Assembly: GCA_020161755.1 (NCBI GenBank)
Contig: JAIUOS010000030.1
Location: 1 to 46,549 of the forward strand
Direction: 5' to 3'
Length of the DNA stretch: 46,549 bases
Source: Actinomycetota bacterium
Lineage (GTDB): Bacteria > Actinomycetota > Actinomycetes > Propionibacteriales > Propionibacteriaceae
The notes beneath the pieces were generated by a model, which was given only the letters and a program-made list of their open reading frames with translations, ran no database searches and was not told the DNA's origin. A program made the translations under genes and the position numbers. How positions within the stretch are numbered: position 1 is the first letter of the stretch; the number at the start of each line of letters is the position of its first letter. This document shows, piece after piece, positions 34,752 to 42,861 of this stretch.

Positions 34752-35676
34752 CGAAGCCCTCCCCGGTGAGCTCGACGAACGCGTCCTCCAGGCTCGCCGC
34801 CAGCGGCCCGAACGCCCGGACGCCGACCCCGGCGTCCACCAGCGCGCGGACGATCCGGTCCGGCTCCAGCTCCCCGAGGCCGCCGACGATCCCGTCCGCA
34901 CCCTCGACGGCGTCGCCCACTCCCAGACCGGCAAGCACCTGGAACGCGACCGCCGTGTCGGCCGTCCGCAGCCGGAAGCGCCGGGTGCGAAGCCCGTGCA
35001 ACTCGGCCAGCGGGCCCTGCGCGACCATGCGTCCCTCGCGCATCACGCCCACGTGGTCGCACAGCTGCTCGACCTCCGACAGCAGGTGGCTGGACAGGAA
35101 GATCGTGGTGCCTTCCGCAGCCAGCTCGGCGACGAGGTGGCGCACCTCCCGGGTGCCCTGCGGGTCGAGGCCGTTCGTGGGTTCGTCCAGCACCAGCAGG
35201 TCCCGTGGCTGAAGCAGCGCGGCGGCAATGCCCAGGCGTTGCCGCATGCCCAGTGAGTAGGCGCGGTAGCGCTTGTTGGCCGCCGCGATCAGGCCCACCC
35301 GCTCGAGCGCCGCGCCCGCGCGCGACCGGGCGGTGGCCGGGTCACTGGTGCCGTCGGCGGCGTCCAGCCGCAGCAGGTTCGTCAGGCCGGACAGGTACGG
35401 GTGGAACGCCGGGCCTTCTACCAGGGCGCCCACCCGCGGCAGCACGCGTCCGCCGGCGGCCGGCATCTCCTCCCCGAGTACCGCGCAGGAGCCGGCGTCC
35501 GGACGCACCAGGCCGAGCAGCATCCGGATCGTCGTCGTCTTGCCCGACCCGTTCGGGCCGATGAAGCCGTAACAGGAGCCACGGGGCACGTCGAGGTCGA
35601 GGTCGACCACCACCTGCTGCCGGCCGAACCGCTTGCCCAGACCGTTCGAGGAGATGGCCGCGTGGTCGGGGCTCAC
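34738..35676 (-). CDS. ABC exporter ATP-binding protein
   Basis: A 312-residue ATPase. Walker A GPNGSGKTTT (near 45), signature SLGMRQRLGIA where LSGGQ is usual, Walker B LLVLDEPTNGLD, and switch His in FLSSHLLSEVEQL. A C-terminal extension (about 230-312) ends EDAFVELTGEG, as in CcmA/NatA-type exporters. GTG start at 35676 overlapping the upstream stop (GTGA). Its partner permease follows. Confidence 0.9.
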   Translation of the reverse strand: MSPDHAAISSNGLGKRFGRQQVVVDLDLDVPRGSCYGFIGPNGSGKTTTIRMLLGLVRPDAGSCAVLGEEMPAAGGRVLPRVGALVEGPAFHPYLSGLTNLLRLDAADGTSDPATARSRAGAALERVGLIAAANKRYRAYSLGMRQRLGIAAALLQPRDLLVLDEPTNGLDPQGTREVRHLVAELAAEGTTIFLSSHLLSEVEQLCDHVGVMREGRMVAQGPLAELHGLRTRRFRLRTADTAVAFQVLAGLGVGDAVEGADGIVGGLGELEPDRIVRALVDAGVGVRAFGPLAASLEDAFVELTGEGFDVSA

Positions 35677-36743
35677 CTCTCGGCGAGGGCCGCGTAGATG
35701 CGCTCCGGCGTGACCGCGCCGATCGCCACCCGGCCGTCGTCGGTGACCACGGCGGTGACCAGCGCGGTGCTGAGGAGCCGCCCGTGGCCCCAACTGCCGG
35801 ACACCTCGGGCAACGACTCCAGGATGGTCGTGAGCTCCTTGTCCGGCTTCTCGGTGCTGGCGGGGCTGATCGCCACCGCCGTCCAGCCGGTGCCGTGCAC
35901 GGTCGGTTCCTTCGCGTCGCCCTTCGGCTTCTCGGTGCCGGACGGGGCCGAGTCCTTGGTCATCTCGGTGACCTCGACGCCGGGCGGCGGGGCGAAGGCG
36001 AACACGTCGTCGGACGGACGCGTGAAGTCGACCGACGTCGCCGCCACGCTGATCGCGTCGGTGCCGTCATCGGCGATCACCCGCGCCCCCAGCGGGACGA
36101 AGGTCTGCGCGTCCACCGAGACCCGCACCTGGGCGACCAGGCTCGCATCGTCCTTCGGCGTGAGCACCAACTGGTACACCGCCCGACCGGCCACGTAGCC
36201 GGAACCGGACGTGGTCACCTCAGTGGTCGGCTCGATCTCATCGAGGAACTTCGTGATCGCCTCGGACGGCGACATCGGCGTGGCCGTCGGGGTGGGCTTC
36301 GCGGACGGGTCGAGCGTCGCGTGCTTCGCCTGCTGCTTCTCGCTCGACCACAGCCAGACCTCGTTGCCGTTGCGGATCGCCGCGGACTCGGTGGAGCCGT
36401 CCACCAGGGCAACCTTCGCCTTGTCGGGTGCGGCCACCCACACGCGGACGGTGTGGTTGCCGGTCAGCAGGGCGATCGCCGAGGACAGGTCCTCCCCGTC
36501 GGGCAGCGAGCTCGTCGGCAGCGTCGGCAGGCCGAGGTCGCTGCGCTGCTCGAACGTCGCGGACATCCCGTCTACGTCGGCCGCGGCCACCTTCGCCAGC
36601 AACTCGGCCGGGGTGAGTGGGGGAAGGGTGGGGTCGGCGACGGCTCCGCGAGCCATCAGTCCGGTGATCCCGGCTGCGGCCAGGGCCCCGGCCGCCACCA
36701 GCCAGAGGGTCCGGCGTCCGGCTGCGCCACGCGTTGCGGTCAT
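35673..36743 (-). CDS. LolA-like exported protein
   Basis: A 356-residue secreted or anchored protein. Signal/anchor segment at about 12-32 (LWLVAAGALAAAGITGLMA), then repeated strands such as KVALVDGSTESAAIRNGNEVWL and VYQLVLTPKDDASLVAQVRV, and the DFTRPSDDVFAFAPPPGVEV element typical of LolA/DUF2092 lipoprotein-carrier-like folds. A Pro/Thr/Ala-rich insert lies near 150. It heads an operon with an ABC exporter, an arrangement common in actinobacteria. The substrate is unknown; a lipid- or lipoprotein-handling role is inferred from fold and context. ATG at 36743. Confidence 0.75.
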   Translation of the reverse strand: MTATRGAAGRRTLWLVAAGALAAAGITGLMARGAVADPTLPPLTPAELLAKVAAADVDGMSATFEQRSDLGLPTLPTSSLPDGEDLSSAIALLTGNHTVRVWVAAPDKAKVALVDGSTESAAIRNGNEVWLWSSEKQQAKHATLDPSAKPTPTATPMSPSEAITKFLDEIEPTTEVTTSGSGYVAGRAVYQLVLTPKDDASLVAQVRVSVDAQTFVPLGARVIADDGTDAISVAATSVDFTRPSDDVFAFAPPPGVEVTEMTKDSAPSGTEKPKGDAKEPTVHGTGWTAVAISPASTEKPDKELTTILESLPEVSGSWGHGRLLSTALVTAVVTDDGRVAIGAVTPERIYAALAER

Positions 36744-36979
36744 GTACCAATGATGCCCCCGATCACCAACGCCGATCATCGTCCGCACGGACGATCCTGA
36801 GTGCGCGCTCGTGTCACCGGGACCCGGGCGGCGGTGAATTTCGTCGCTCCCGCCCGCCCCGTCCGTAGCCGCCGACGGGCCACCGATCTCGCCGCGACAA
36901 GCCACGACGCCCACCTGGACGGGCGCCGCCGGCAGTCCTCGGGTCGAGACGCAGTGTCCACCCATCGGGACTGCTGAGT

Positions 36980-37007
36980 TTGCCGGGGCCCGCGTCCGTG
37001 CTAGTTT
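36980..37007 (+). promoter_or_regulatory. Promoter of the Cys-codon leader, probably leaderless
   Basis: TTGCCG (36980-36985), a 16-base spacer, then TAGTTT (37002-37007). The A of the leader ATG (37015) lies 8 bases past the -10, exactly where transcription would start, so the leader is probably translated from a leaderless mRNA. No ribosome binding site precedes it. Confidence 0.6.
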
Positions 37008-37014
37008 CTGCGCC

Positions 37015-37095
37015 ATGTCCGGACGTCATCCCGCTCCCGCGCTGCCTGTCGGCGCGGCGGTGCAGGTGCGCGTCCAGATGTGTTGCCGGAGCTGA
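37015..37095 (+). CDS. Leader peptide with tandem Cys codons (26 aa)
   Basis: A 26-codon ORF starting MSGRHPAPALP and ending VQMCCRS, with adjacent Cys codons TGT TGC at positions 23-24. It fits the polycysteine leaderless small ORFs known in mycobacteria, which sense cysteine by ribosome stalling and control sulfur genes downstream. It lies 113 bases before a sulfonate-type ABC transporter. The Cys-codon segment TGCCGGA (37084-37090) is complementary to TCCGGCA (37134-37140) in the following hairpin. The attenuator role is inferred from composition, position and pairing. Confidence 0.75.
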   Translation: MSGRHPAPALPVGAAVQVRVQMCCRS

Positions 37096-37116
37096 CCGCG
37101 CCCGCAACCTTCCACC

Positions 37117-37204
37117 ATGCCGGGCCGTCCAGGTCCGGCATTTCGTGTCTCCGGAGCCCTGTGCGTGCCAGGCCCACAGCCCCGAACCAGCTCGCAGGAG
37201 ACAC
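37117..37204 (+). promoter_or_regulatory. Putative attenuator: hairpin plus SD-masking stem
   Basis: A 10-bp hairpin (37117-37141, one G-U pair, 5-base loop) is followed by GTGTCTCC (37145-37152), perfectly complementary to GGAGACAC (37197-37204), which contains the GGAG ribosome binding site of the substrate-binding protein gene. CTGTG/CACAG (37159-37163, 37175-37179) could stack inside. The 3' arm of the first hairpin can instead pair with the leader's Cys codons, so the structures are mutually exclusive. Polarity cannot be settled by reading. Confidence 0.6.
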
Positions 37205-37208
37205 AGCC

Positions 37209-38258
37209 ATGACGACGCACCGACCCAGACCGACCGCCGCCCTCGCGGCCGCCCTCACCGGCCTCGCGATGCTGCTCACCGGCTGCTCCGGCGCCTCCGG
37301 GGGAAAGATCGAGCAGGTCAACATCGGCTACTTCCCGAACCTCACCCACGCCCCGGGCCTGATCGCCGACGCCGAGGGCACGTTCGTCGAGAAGTTCGGC
37401 ACGCTCAACCTCAAGGTCAGCACCAAGTCGTTCAACGCCGGCCCGGACGTGATCCAGGCGATCCTCAGCGGCTCGCTCGACATCAGCTACATCGGCCCGA
37501 ACCCGACCGTGACCGCCTACATCCAGAGCCAGGGTGACGGCATCCGGGTGATCGCCGGCTCGACGTCCGGCGGTGCGTTCCTGGTGGTGAAGCCCGAGAT
37601 CACCAGTGCCGCGCAGCTGAAGGGCAGGAAGCTCGCCACCCCGCAGCTCGGCAACACCCAGGACATCGCGCTGCGGTACTGGCTGAAGCAGCAGAACCTG
37701 ACCGCCACCGAGGACGGCGGTGGGGACGTGTCGATCCTGCCGCAGGCCAACTCGGCCGCCGTGCAGGCGTTCAGCACCGGCTCGATCGACGGCGCTTGGG
37801 TGCCCGAGCCCTACGCGTCCAAGCTCGTCGCAGCCGGCGGCAAGGTGCTGGTGGACGAGAAGTCGCTGTGGCCCGACGGCCAGTTCGTCACCACCAACGT
37901 GATCGCCCGCACCGCGTTCGTCGAGCAGCACCCGGACGCCGTCCGCGCGTTCATCGAGGCCCACCTCGACGCGCTCGCCGAGATCAAGGACGACCCGGAG
38001 AAGGCGCAGGCCGACGTCGCCGGCCAGATCCAGAAGATCACCGGCCAGGAGACCACCGCGGACAGCCTCAAGGCGTCCTGGAAGAACCTGGACTTCACCG
38101 CCGACCCGCTGGCGTCGACGTTGAAGGAGTCGGCCGACCACGCCGCGGCCGTCGGGCTGCTGCCGAACAAGCCGACCGACGGCTTCGCCAAGCTGTGGGA
38201 CCTGACCGCGCTGAACGACGCGCTGACCGCCCGCGGGCAGCAGAAGGTGGGTTCGTGA
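37209..38258 (+). CDS. ABC transporter substrate-binding lipoprotein, sulfonate/taurine type
   Basis: A 349-residue lipoprotein with signal and lipobox LLTGC near 27. The mature part matches the SsuA/TauA/NrtA class: VNIGYFPNLTHAPGLIADAE, the domain-crossing segment SGSLDISYIGPNPTVTAYIQ, AGSTSGGAFLVVKP, LKGRKLATPQLGNTQDIALR and DGAWVPEPYA. The ligand is probably an aliphatic sulfonate; nitrate or another organic sulfur or nitrogen compound is possible, but the Cys leader upstream favours sulfur. GGAG at 37197-37200 is 8 bases before the ATG. It overlaps the ATPase gene by 4 bases. Confidence 0.85.
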   Translation: MTTHRPRPTAALAAALTGLAMLLTGCSGASGGKIEQVNIGYFPNLTHAPGLIADAEGTFVEKFGTLNLKVSTKSFNAGPDVIQAILSGSLDISYIGPNPTVTAYIQSQGDGIRVIAGSTSGGAFLVVKPEITSAAQLKGRKLATPQLGNTQDIALRYWLKQQNLTATEDGGGDVSILPQANSAAVQAFSTGSIDGAWVPEPYASKLVAAGGKVLVDEKSLWPDGQFVTTNVIARTAFVEQHPDAVRAFIEAHLDALAEIKDDPEKAQADVAGQIQKITGQETTADSLKASWKNLDFTADPLASTLKESADHAAAVGLLPNKPTDGFAKLWDLTALNDALTARGQQKVGS

Positions 38259-39052
38259 GCGCCCCCACCCTGGCCCCGGCCGTCCCCGAGGCTCGGGGAC
38301 GTCTGCGGCTCACCGGGATCGGCAAGACCTTCGGCGGCGAGCGTGACCGGGTGGTGGCGCTGGAGGGGGTCGATCTCGACATCCGTCCGGGCGAGTTCGT
38401 GGCCGTCGTCGGCGGCTCCGGCTGCGGCAAGTCGACGATGCTGGCGGTGGCCGCCGGGCTCGAGCAGCCCACGTCCGGCACCGTCACGGCCGCCGGCGGC
38501 GTCGCCCTGATGTTCCAGGAGAGCAACCTGCTGCCCTGGCTCACCGCGGCCCAGAACGTCGAGCTCGCCCTGCGGCTCCGGGGCGTCGACAAGGTCGAAC
38601 GCCGCGAGAAGGCCCGCGAACTGCTCGGGCGCGTGAAGCTGGCCCGGCACGCCGACAAGCGTCCGCACGAGCTGTCGGGCGGCATGCGCCAGCGGGTCGC
38701 CCTGGCCCGGGTGCTCGCGCAGGAGGCGGCGATCGTGCTGATGGACGAGCCGTTCGGCGCGCTCGACGCGATGACCCGCGACCAGATGCACGACCTGATC
38801 GAGAGCCTGTGGCTGGAGTCGGGGTTCACCGTGGTACTGGTCACCCACAACGTGCGCGAGGCGGTGCGGCTCGCCGACCGCTCGATCCTGATGGGCTCCC
38901 GCCCGGGACGGGTGATCCACACCCAGCCCAACGACCTGCCCCGGCCACGGCTGATGGACCAGGGCCCGGTGGTGGCGATGGCCGCCGACCTCACCCGACG
39001 ACTCCGCGAGGAGGTGGCCGACCATGACGACGCCGACTACTTCACGATCTGA
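38255..39052 (+). CDS. ABC importer ATPase, SsuB/TauB type
   Basis: A 265-residue ATPase. Walker A GGSGCGKSTM (near 55), Q-loop FQESNLLPWLT, signature LSGGMRQRVALARVLA, Walker B IVLMDEPFGALDAMTR and switch TVVLVTHNVREAVRLADR. The FQE.NLLPW Q-loop and PFGALD are typical of nitrate/sulfonate/taurine importers. GTG start overlaps the binding-protein stop. It overlaps the permease start by 29 bases, suggesting tight coupling. Confidence 0.9.
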   Translation: MSAPTLAPAVPEARGRLRLTGIGKTFGGERDRVVALEGVDLDIRPGEFVAVVGGSGCGKSTMLAVAAGLEQPTSGTVTAAGGVALMFQESNLLPWLTAAQNVELALRLRGVDKVERREKARELLGRVKLARHADKRPHELSGGMRQRVALARVLAQEAAIVLMDEPFGALDAMTRDQMHDLIESLWLESGFTVVLVTHNVREAVRLADRSILMGSRPGRVIHTQPNDLPRPRLMDQGPVVAMAADLTRRLREEVADHDDADYFTI

Positions 39053-39881
39053 GGACGCCGAGCAGGTCGCCGACGACGTCCCGGTCGTCCGCGAACGGCC
39101 CGACCGGTCGCGGTGGGCGCGCGGCCCGCTGCCCGTGCTGCTCGCGGTGGTGATCTTCCTGGCGGTGTGGCAGGTCGTGGTGTGGACGGGCTGGCGTCCG
39201 CAGTACCTGCTTCCCGGCCCGGTCGCCGTGATCGGCGAACTCGGCCAGCTCGCCACCCAGCCGCTGTTCTGGCAGGCGCTCGCCCGCACGCTGCTGCGGG
39301 CCCTCGTCGGGTTCGCGCTGGCGGTGGGGATCGGCACGATCATCGGCCTGGCCGCCGCGCGCTCGGCGCTGCTCCGGGCGGCGATCGGCTCGCTGGTCAC
39401 CGGCCTCCAGACGATGCCGAGCGTGGTCTGGTTCCCGCTGGCGATCCTGCTGCTCGGGCTGGGGGAGCAGGCGATCCTGTTCGTGGTGATCCTCGGCGCC
39501 GCGCCGAGCATCGCCAACGGCGTCCTCAGCGGCGTCGACCACGTGCCGCCCGCCTACTTCCGGCTCGGCAAGGTGCTGGGCGCCGAGGGCTGGCGGCTGT
39601 ACCGGTTCATCGTGATCCCCGCCGCGCTCCCGGCGTACGTGAGCGGGCTCAACCAGGGCTGGGCGTTCGCGTGGCGCTCGCTGATGGCCGGCGAACTGCT
39701 GGTCGTGATCCCCGGCGCGGTGGCGCTGGGCAACCGCCTCGCCTTCGCCCAGGAGTTCGGGGACGCCACCGGGCTGCTCGCCTACATGCTGGTGATCCTG
39801 GTGATCGGCATGCTCGCCGACCTGGGGTTCAGCGCACTCTCGCGCAACCTGCGTCGCCGCCGGGGCCTCGCCGTCCGCTGA
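39024..39881 (+). CDS. ABC importer permease, SsuC/TauC type
   Basis: A 285-residue permease with six predicted membrane segments, beginning PLPVLLAVVIFLAVWQVVVW. The EAA-like loop is EGWRLYRFIVIPAALPAYVSG. The segment TGLQTMPSVVWFPLAILLLGLGE is typical of SsuC/TauC. Its stop lies inside a short hairpin. With the two upstream genes it forms a complete importer. Confidence 0.9.
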   Translation: MTTPTTSRSEDAEQVADDVPVVRERPDRSRWARGPLPVLLAVVIFLAVWQVVVWTGWRPQYLLPGPVAVIGELGQLATQPLFWQALARTLLRALVGFALAVGIGTIIGLAAARSALLRAAIGSLVTGLQTMPSVVWFPLAILLLGLGEQAILFVVILGAAPSIANGVLSGVDHVPPAYFRLGKVLGAEGWRLYRFIVIPAALPAYVSGLNQGWAFAWRSLMAGELLVVIPGAVALGNRLAFAQEFGDATGLLAYMLVILVIGMLADLGFSALSRNLRRRRGLAVR

Positions 39882-39894
39882 ACCGGCGTTCAGC
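39877..39894. terminator. Short hairpin between convergent genes
   Basis: GCTGAAC-CGGC-GTTCAGC gives a perfect 7-bp stem that includes the permease stop codon and sits 6 bases before the end of the ROK gene. It could act in both directions. Confidence 0.4.
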
Positions 39895-39899
39895 AGGCG

Positions 39900-41066
39900 T
39901 CAGGCGCGGGACAGGGCGCTGGCCAGCTGGGCGGCGCCGACGAGCTCGGCACGACGGCCGAGGCCGGCGGCGAGGACCTGCACCACGCTCGTGGTCGCGG
40001 GCTGGGCGAACCGGCTGACCGAGGCCCGGACGCCGTCGATCAGCGGACGCCCGGCGCCGAGCTCGCCGCCGATGATGAGCGCCGTCGGGTTGATCAGGTC
40101 GCACAGGCCGGCCAGGACGGCGCCGAGCGAGCGTCCGGCCTCGTTCAGGATCCGCGCGGAGATCGGGTCGTCGAGCGTCGCCAGGTCGATCATCCCCGCG
40201 TCGAGGTGCGGGTGGGTGTGGCTGAGCTGTTCGCGGACGCTCGGCACCGAGATCACGGCCTCCAGGCAGCCGCGGTTGCCGCAGCGGCACAGTTCCGGTC
40301 GGCCGGCGATGATGATGTGGCCGATCTCTCCGGCGAACCCCGACCCGCCCTGGTACAGCTGGCCGTTGACCACCAGCCCGGCCCCGATCCCGTGGGACGC
40401 CTTGATGTAGAGGAAGTCGCGGTGCCCGCGTCCGGAACCGCGGTGCAGTTCGCCCAGGGCGCCCACGCTCGCGTCGTTGCACACCACGGCCGGCACGCCC
40501 AGGCGCTTCTCGAGCTCCTCGGCGGGGTACATGCCCGCCCAGTTCGACAGGGTCGTGGTGGACGACACCAGGCCGGTGACCTCTTCGACCGGTCCGGTCA
40601 CGCCGGCGGCCACGCAGGCCAGCGAGCTCACCTGGTGGCGCTCGCACAGCTGCTCGAGCAGGCGGCACGCCGCGTCCAGGCCCTCGACCGGGTCGCGGTC
40701 GACGTTCAGCGCGATCCGGACCTCGTCGACGAGCGCGCCGGTGTCGTCCCCGAGCCCGACCGACAGGTGCTGGTGGCCGAAGTCGATCGCCCCGGTGCGC
40801 GTGGCGGTCGCCACGGCGTTCAGGATCGACCCCGGACGCCCGCTGCCCGATCCCGGCCCCTTGATGGCCATCGCCGACTCGGTGATCCGGCCCTCGGTGA
40901 GCAACCGGGCGACGGCGTGGCCGACCGTGCTGCTCGGCAGGCCGGTCAGGTCGACCAGGTCGGACCGGGTCACGTCCCGGTGGTCGCGGATGAGCGCAAA
41001 GACCTCGTCCCGGGTTCGGTCCCGCAGGGATGGGCGCGCTGTCGTCGGCGACATGGGTAGGAGCAT
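39900..41066 (-). CDS. ROK-family transcriptional repressor, NagC/XylR-like
   Basis: A 388-residue regulator. A winged helix (about 15-75: VTRSDLVDLTGLPSSTVGHAVARL) is joined to a sugar-kinase-like ROK domain with GHIIIAGRPELCRCGNRGCLE, whose CXCGXXGCLE cysteines bind zinc, and AGEIGHI. Kinase-type Asp appears in CNDASVGALGE. It probably represses the divergent sugar importer until a sugar binds. The start is uncertain: ATG 41066 has GAGGGG just upstream; ATG 41054 is also possible. It reads away from the importer across 217 bases holding candidate operators. Confidence 0.88.
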   Translation of the reverse strand: MLLPMSPTTARPSLRDRTRDEVFALIRDHRDVTRSDLVDLTGLPSSTVGHAVARLLTEGRITESAMAIKGPGSGSGRPGSILNAVATATRTGAIDFGHQHLSVGLGDDTGALVDEVRIALNVDRDPVEGLDAACRLLEQLCERHQVSSLACVAAGVTGPVEEVTGLVSSTTTLSNWAGMYPAEELEKRLGVPAVVCNDASVGALGELHRGSGRGHRDFLYIKASHGIGAGLVVNGQLYQGGSGFAGEIGHIIIAGRPELCRCGNRGCLEAVISVPSVREQLSHTHPHLDAGMIDLATLDDPISARILNEAGRSLGAVLAGLCDLINPTALIIGGELGAGRPLIDGVRASVSRFAQPATTSVVQVLAAGLGRRAELVGAAQLASALSRA

Positions 41067-41079
41067 AAGGCCCCTCGTG

Positions 41080-41157
41080 GGTCGTTTCAATGCCGATTAC
41101 GCATCCTTTCCACCGATCATTGAATGAAAACGATTCGATAACGAGGCGGAAACGACC
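41080..41157. promoter_or_regulatory. Candidate ROK operator half-sites
   Basis: GGTCGTTTC (41080-41088) and GAAACGACC (41149-41157) are perfect inverted copies, and GAAAACGATTC (41126-41136) is a related half-site between them. The right copy abuts the -35 of the importer promoter; the left lies just before the ROK start. This is suitable for joint control, possibly by looping. Binding by the ROK protein is inferred. Confidence 0.5.
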
Positions 41158-41158
41158 G

Positions 41159-41187
41159 TTGACAGGGTGAAAGTGCCTCCCTAGTGT
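41159..41187 (+). promoter_or_regulatory. Strong sigma-70-type promoter of the sugar importer
   Basis: TTGACA (41159-41164), a 17-base spacer, then TAGTGT (41182-41187). The perfect -35 and ideal spacing stand out in this GC-rich DNA. The transcript would have a leader of about 90 bases. Confidence 0.7.
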
Positions 41188-41245
41188 GCGGACTGGCTGG
41201 TCTCATCCGTGCTGGTGAACCTGCCATCGCACAGCGTCGTCCACC

Positions 41246-41264
41246 GGTGGCTACGGCAGCCACC
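41246..41264 (+). promoter_or_regulatory. Stem-loop in the importer leader
   Basis: GGTGGCT-ACGGC-AGCCACC is a perfect 7-bp hairpin that ends 8 bases before the GGAGGGGA ribosome binding site. CCACCGGTGG overlaps its left arm. It may affect message stability or initiation; no riboswitch class is recognised. Confidence 0.35.
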
Positions 41265-41283
41265 AGAAGCGCGGAGGGGACAG

Positions 41284-42843
41284 TTGCCCGGCGAGTCTGA
41301 CCTGATCCTCGAGATGAAGAGCATCTCGAAGGAGTTTCCTGGAGTGAAGGCCCTTGATGGGGTGTCGTTGCGGGTGCGCCGCGGCGAGATCCATGCGATC
41401 TGCGGCGAGAACGGTGCCGGCAAGTCGACGTTGATGAAGGTGTTGTCGGGGGTGCACCCGCACGGCACGTACGGCGGGGACATCTTCTACGACGGCCAGT
41501 TGGCGACGTTCGCGAATATCCGGTCCAGCGAGCATGCCGGGATCGTGATCATCCACCAGGAGCTCGCGTTGATCCCGGAGCTGTCGATCACCGAGAACAT
41601 CTTCCTCGGCAACGAGGTCCGGGGGGCGTTCGGGATCGACTGGGTGCGGGCACGGCAGCGGGCGCGGGACCTGATGGCCCGCGTCGGGTTGCAGGACGAC
41701 CCGGACACCCAGATCAAGAGCATCGGTGTGGGCAAGCAGCAGCTGGTCGAGATCGCGAAGGCGATCAGCAAGGACGTGAAGCTGCTGATCCTGGACGAGC
41801 CGACCGCGGCGCTGAACGAGACCGATTCGGCGCACCTGCTGGACCTGATCCGTGAGTTCAAGGGCCACGGCATCACCTGCATCATGATCAGCCACAAGCT
41901 GAACGAGATCGCCGCGATCGCCGACTCGATCACGATCATCCGTGACGGTCGCAGCGTGGAGACGATCGAGGTTCCCGAGGGCGAGCGGGTCGATGAGGAC
42001 CGGATCATCCGGGGCATGGTCGGACGCGAGCTGACGTCGCGGTACCCCGATCACACCCCGCACATCGGCGAGGTGCTGTTCGAGGTGCGGGACTGGACCG
42101 TCCGTCACCCCGAGGTGACCGACCGGTTGGTGTGCAAGAACTCCACGTTCACGATCCGTCGTGGCGAGATCGTCGGGTTCGCCGGCCTGATGGGCGCCGG
42201 ACGCACCGAACTGGCCCGCTCGCTGTTCGGACGCTCCTACGGTACCTATGTGAAGGGCCAGATCTTCCTCGACGGCAAGGAGATCGCGCCGAAGAACGTG
42301 GAGCAGGCGATCGAGCTGCACATGGCCTACGTCACCGAGGACCGCAAGGTGCTCGGCCTGAACCTGCTCGACGACATCCGCACCACGGTCGTGTCGGCGG
42401 AGTTGCAGCAGATCTCCCCGAACGGGGTGGTCGACCGCAACGCCGAGTTCACCGCGGCCGAGAAGTACCGGCGGGAGTTGCGGATCAAGACCCCGACCGT
42501 GAACGAGGGTGTGATCAAGCTGTCCGGCGGCAACCAGCAGAAGGTCGTGGTGGCGAAGTGGCTGTTCACCGAGCCCGACCTGCTGATCCTGGACGAGCCC
42601 ACCCGCGGCATCGACGTCGGCGCCAAGTACGAGATGTACGGGATCATGAACGCGCTGGCCGACCAGGGCAAGGCGATCATGATGATCAGCTCCGAACTGC
42701 CCGAACTGTTGGGCACTTGCGACCGGATCTACACCGTCAGCCAGGGTGCGATCACCGGCTGCCTGGACGTGGCCGAGGCCACCCAGGAGAACCTGATGCG
42801 CCTGATGACGCTCATTCCCAACACCAGCAAGAACGCGGCCTGA
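41284..42843 (+). CDS. Sugar ABC importer ATPase, two-domain (GguA/XylG-like)
   Basis: A 519-residue protein with two fused ATPase domains. N-domain: Walker A GENGAGKST, Q-loop IHQELALIPELS, Walker B LLILDEPTAALNE. C-domain: degenerate Walker A GLMGAGRTELARSLFG, signature KLSGGNQQKVVVAKWL, and LLILDEPTRGIDVGAK. The fit is best to ChvE-GguAB-type pentose/hexose importers. I take TTG at 41284 as the start: GGAGGGGA lies 4-11 bases upstream, the family length fits, and the ATG further in (41315) would cut conserved sequence. Longer starts from 41209 are unsupported. Confidence 0.9.
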   Translation: MPGESDLILEMKSISKEFPGVKALDGVSLRVRRGEIHAICGENGAGKSTLMKVLSGVHPHGTYGGDIFYDGQLATFANIRSSEHAGIVIIHQELALIPELSITENIFLGNEVRGAFGIDWVRARQRARDLMARVGLQDDPDTQIKSIGVGKQQLVEIAKAISKDVKLLILDEPTAALNETDSAHLLDLIREFKGHGITCIMISHKLNEIAAIADSITIIRDGRSVETIEVPEGERVDEDRIIRGMVGRELTSRYPDHTPHIGEVLFEVRDWTVRHPEVTDRLVCKNSTFTIRRGEIVGFAGLMGAGRTELARSLFGRSYGTYVKGQIFLDGKEIAPKNVEQAIELHMAYVTEDRKVLGLNLLDDIRTTVVSAELQQISPNGVVDRNAEFTAAEKYRRELRIKTPTVNEGVIKLSGGNQQKVVVAKWLFTEPDLLILDEPTRGIDVGAKYEMYGIMNALADQGKAIMMISSELPELLGTCDRIYTVSQGAITGCLDVAEATQENLMRLMTLIPNTSKNAA

Positions 42844-42861
42844 GGCCAGGGAGACACAATC

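Noticed and set aside
41188-41283. Riboswitch in the sugar importer leader
   Set aside because: The leader is short and shows one simple hairpin with no conserved aptamer sequence that I recognise.
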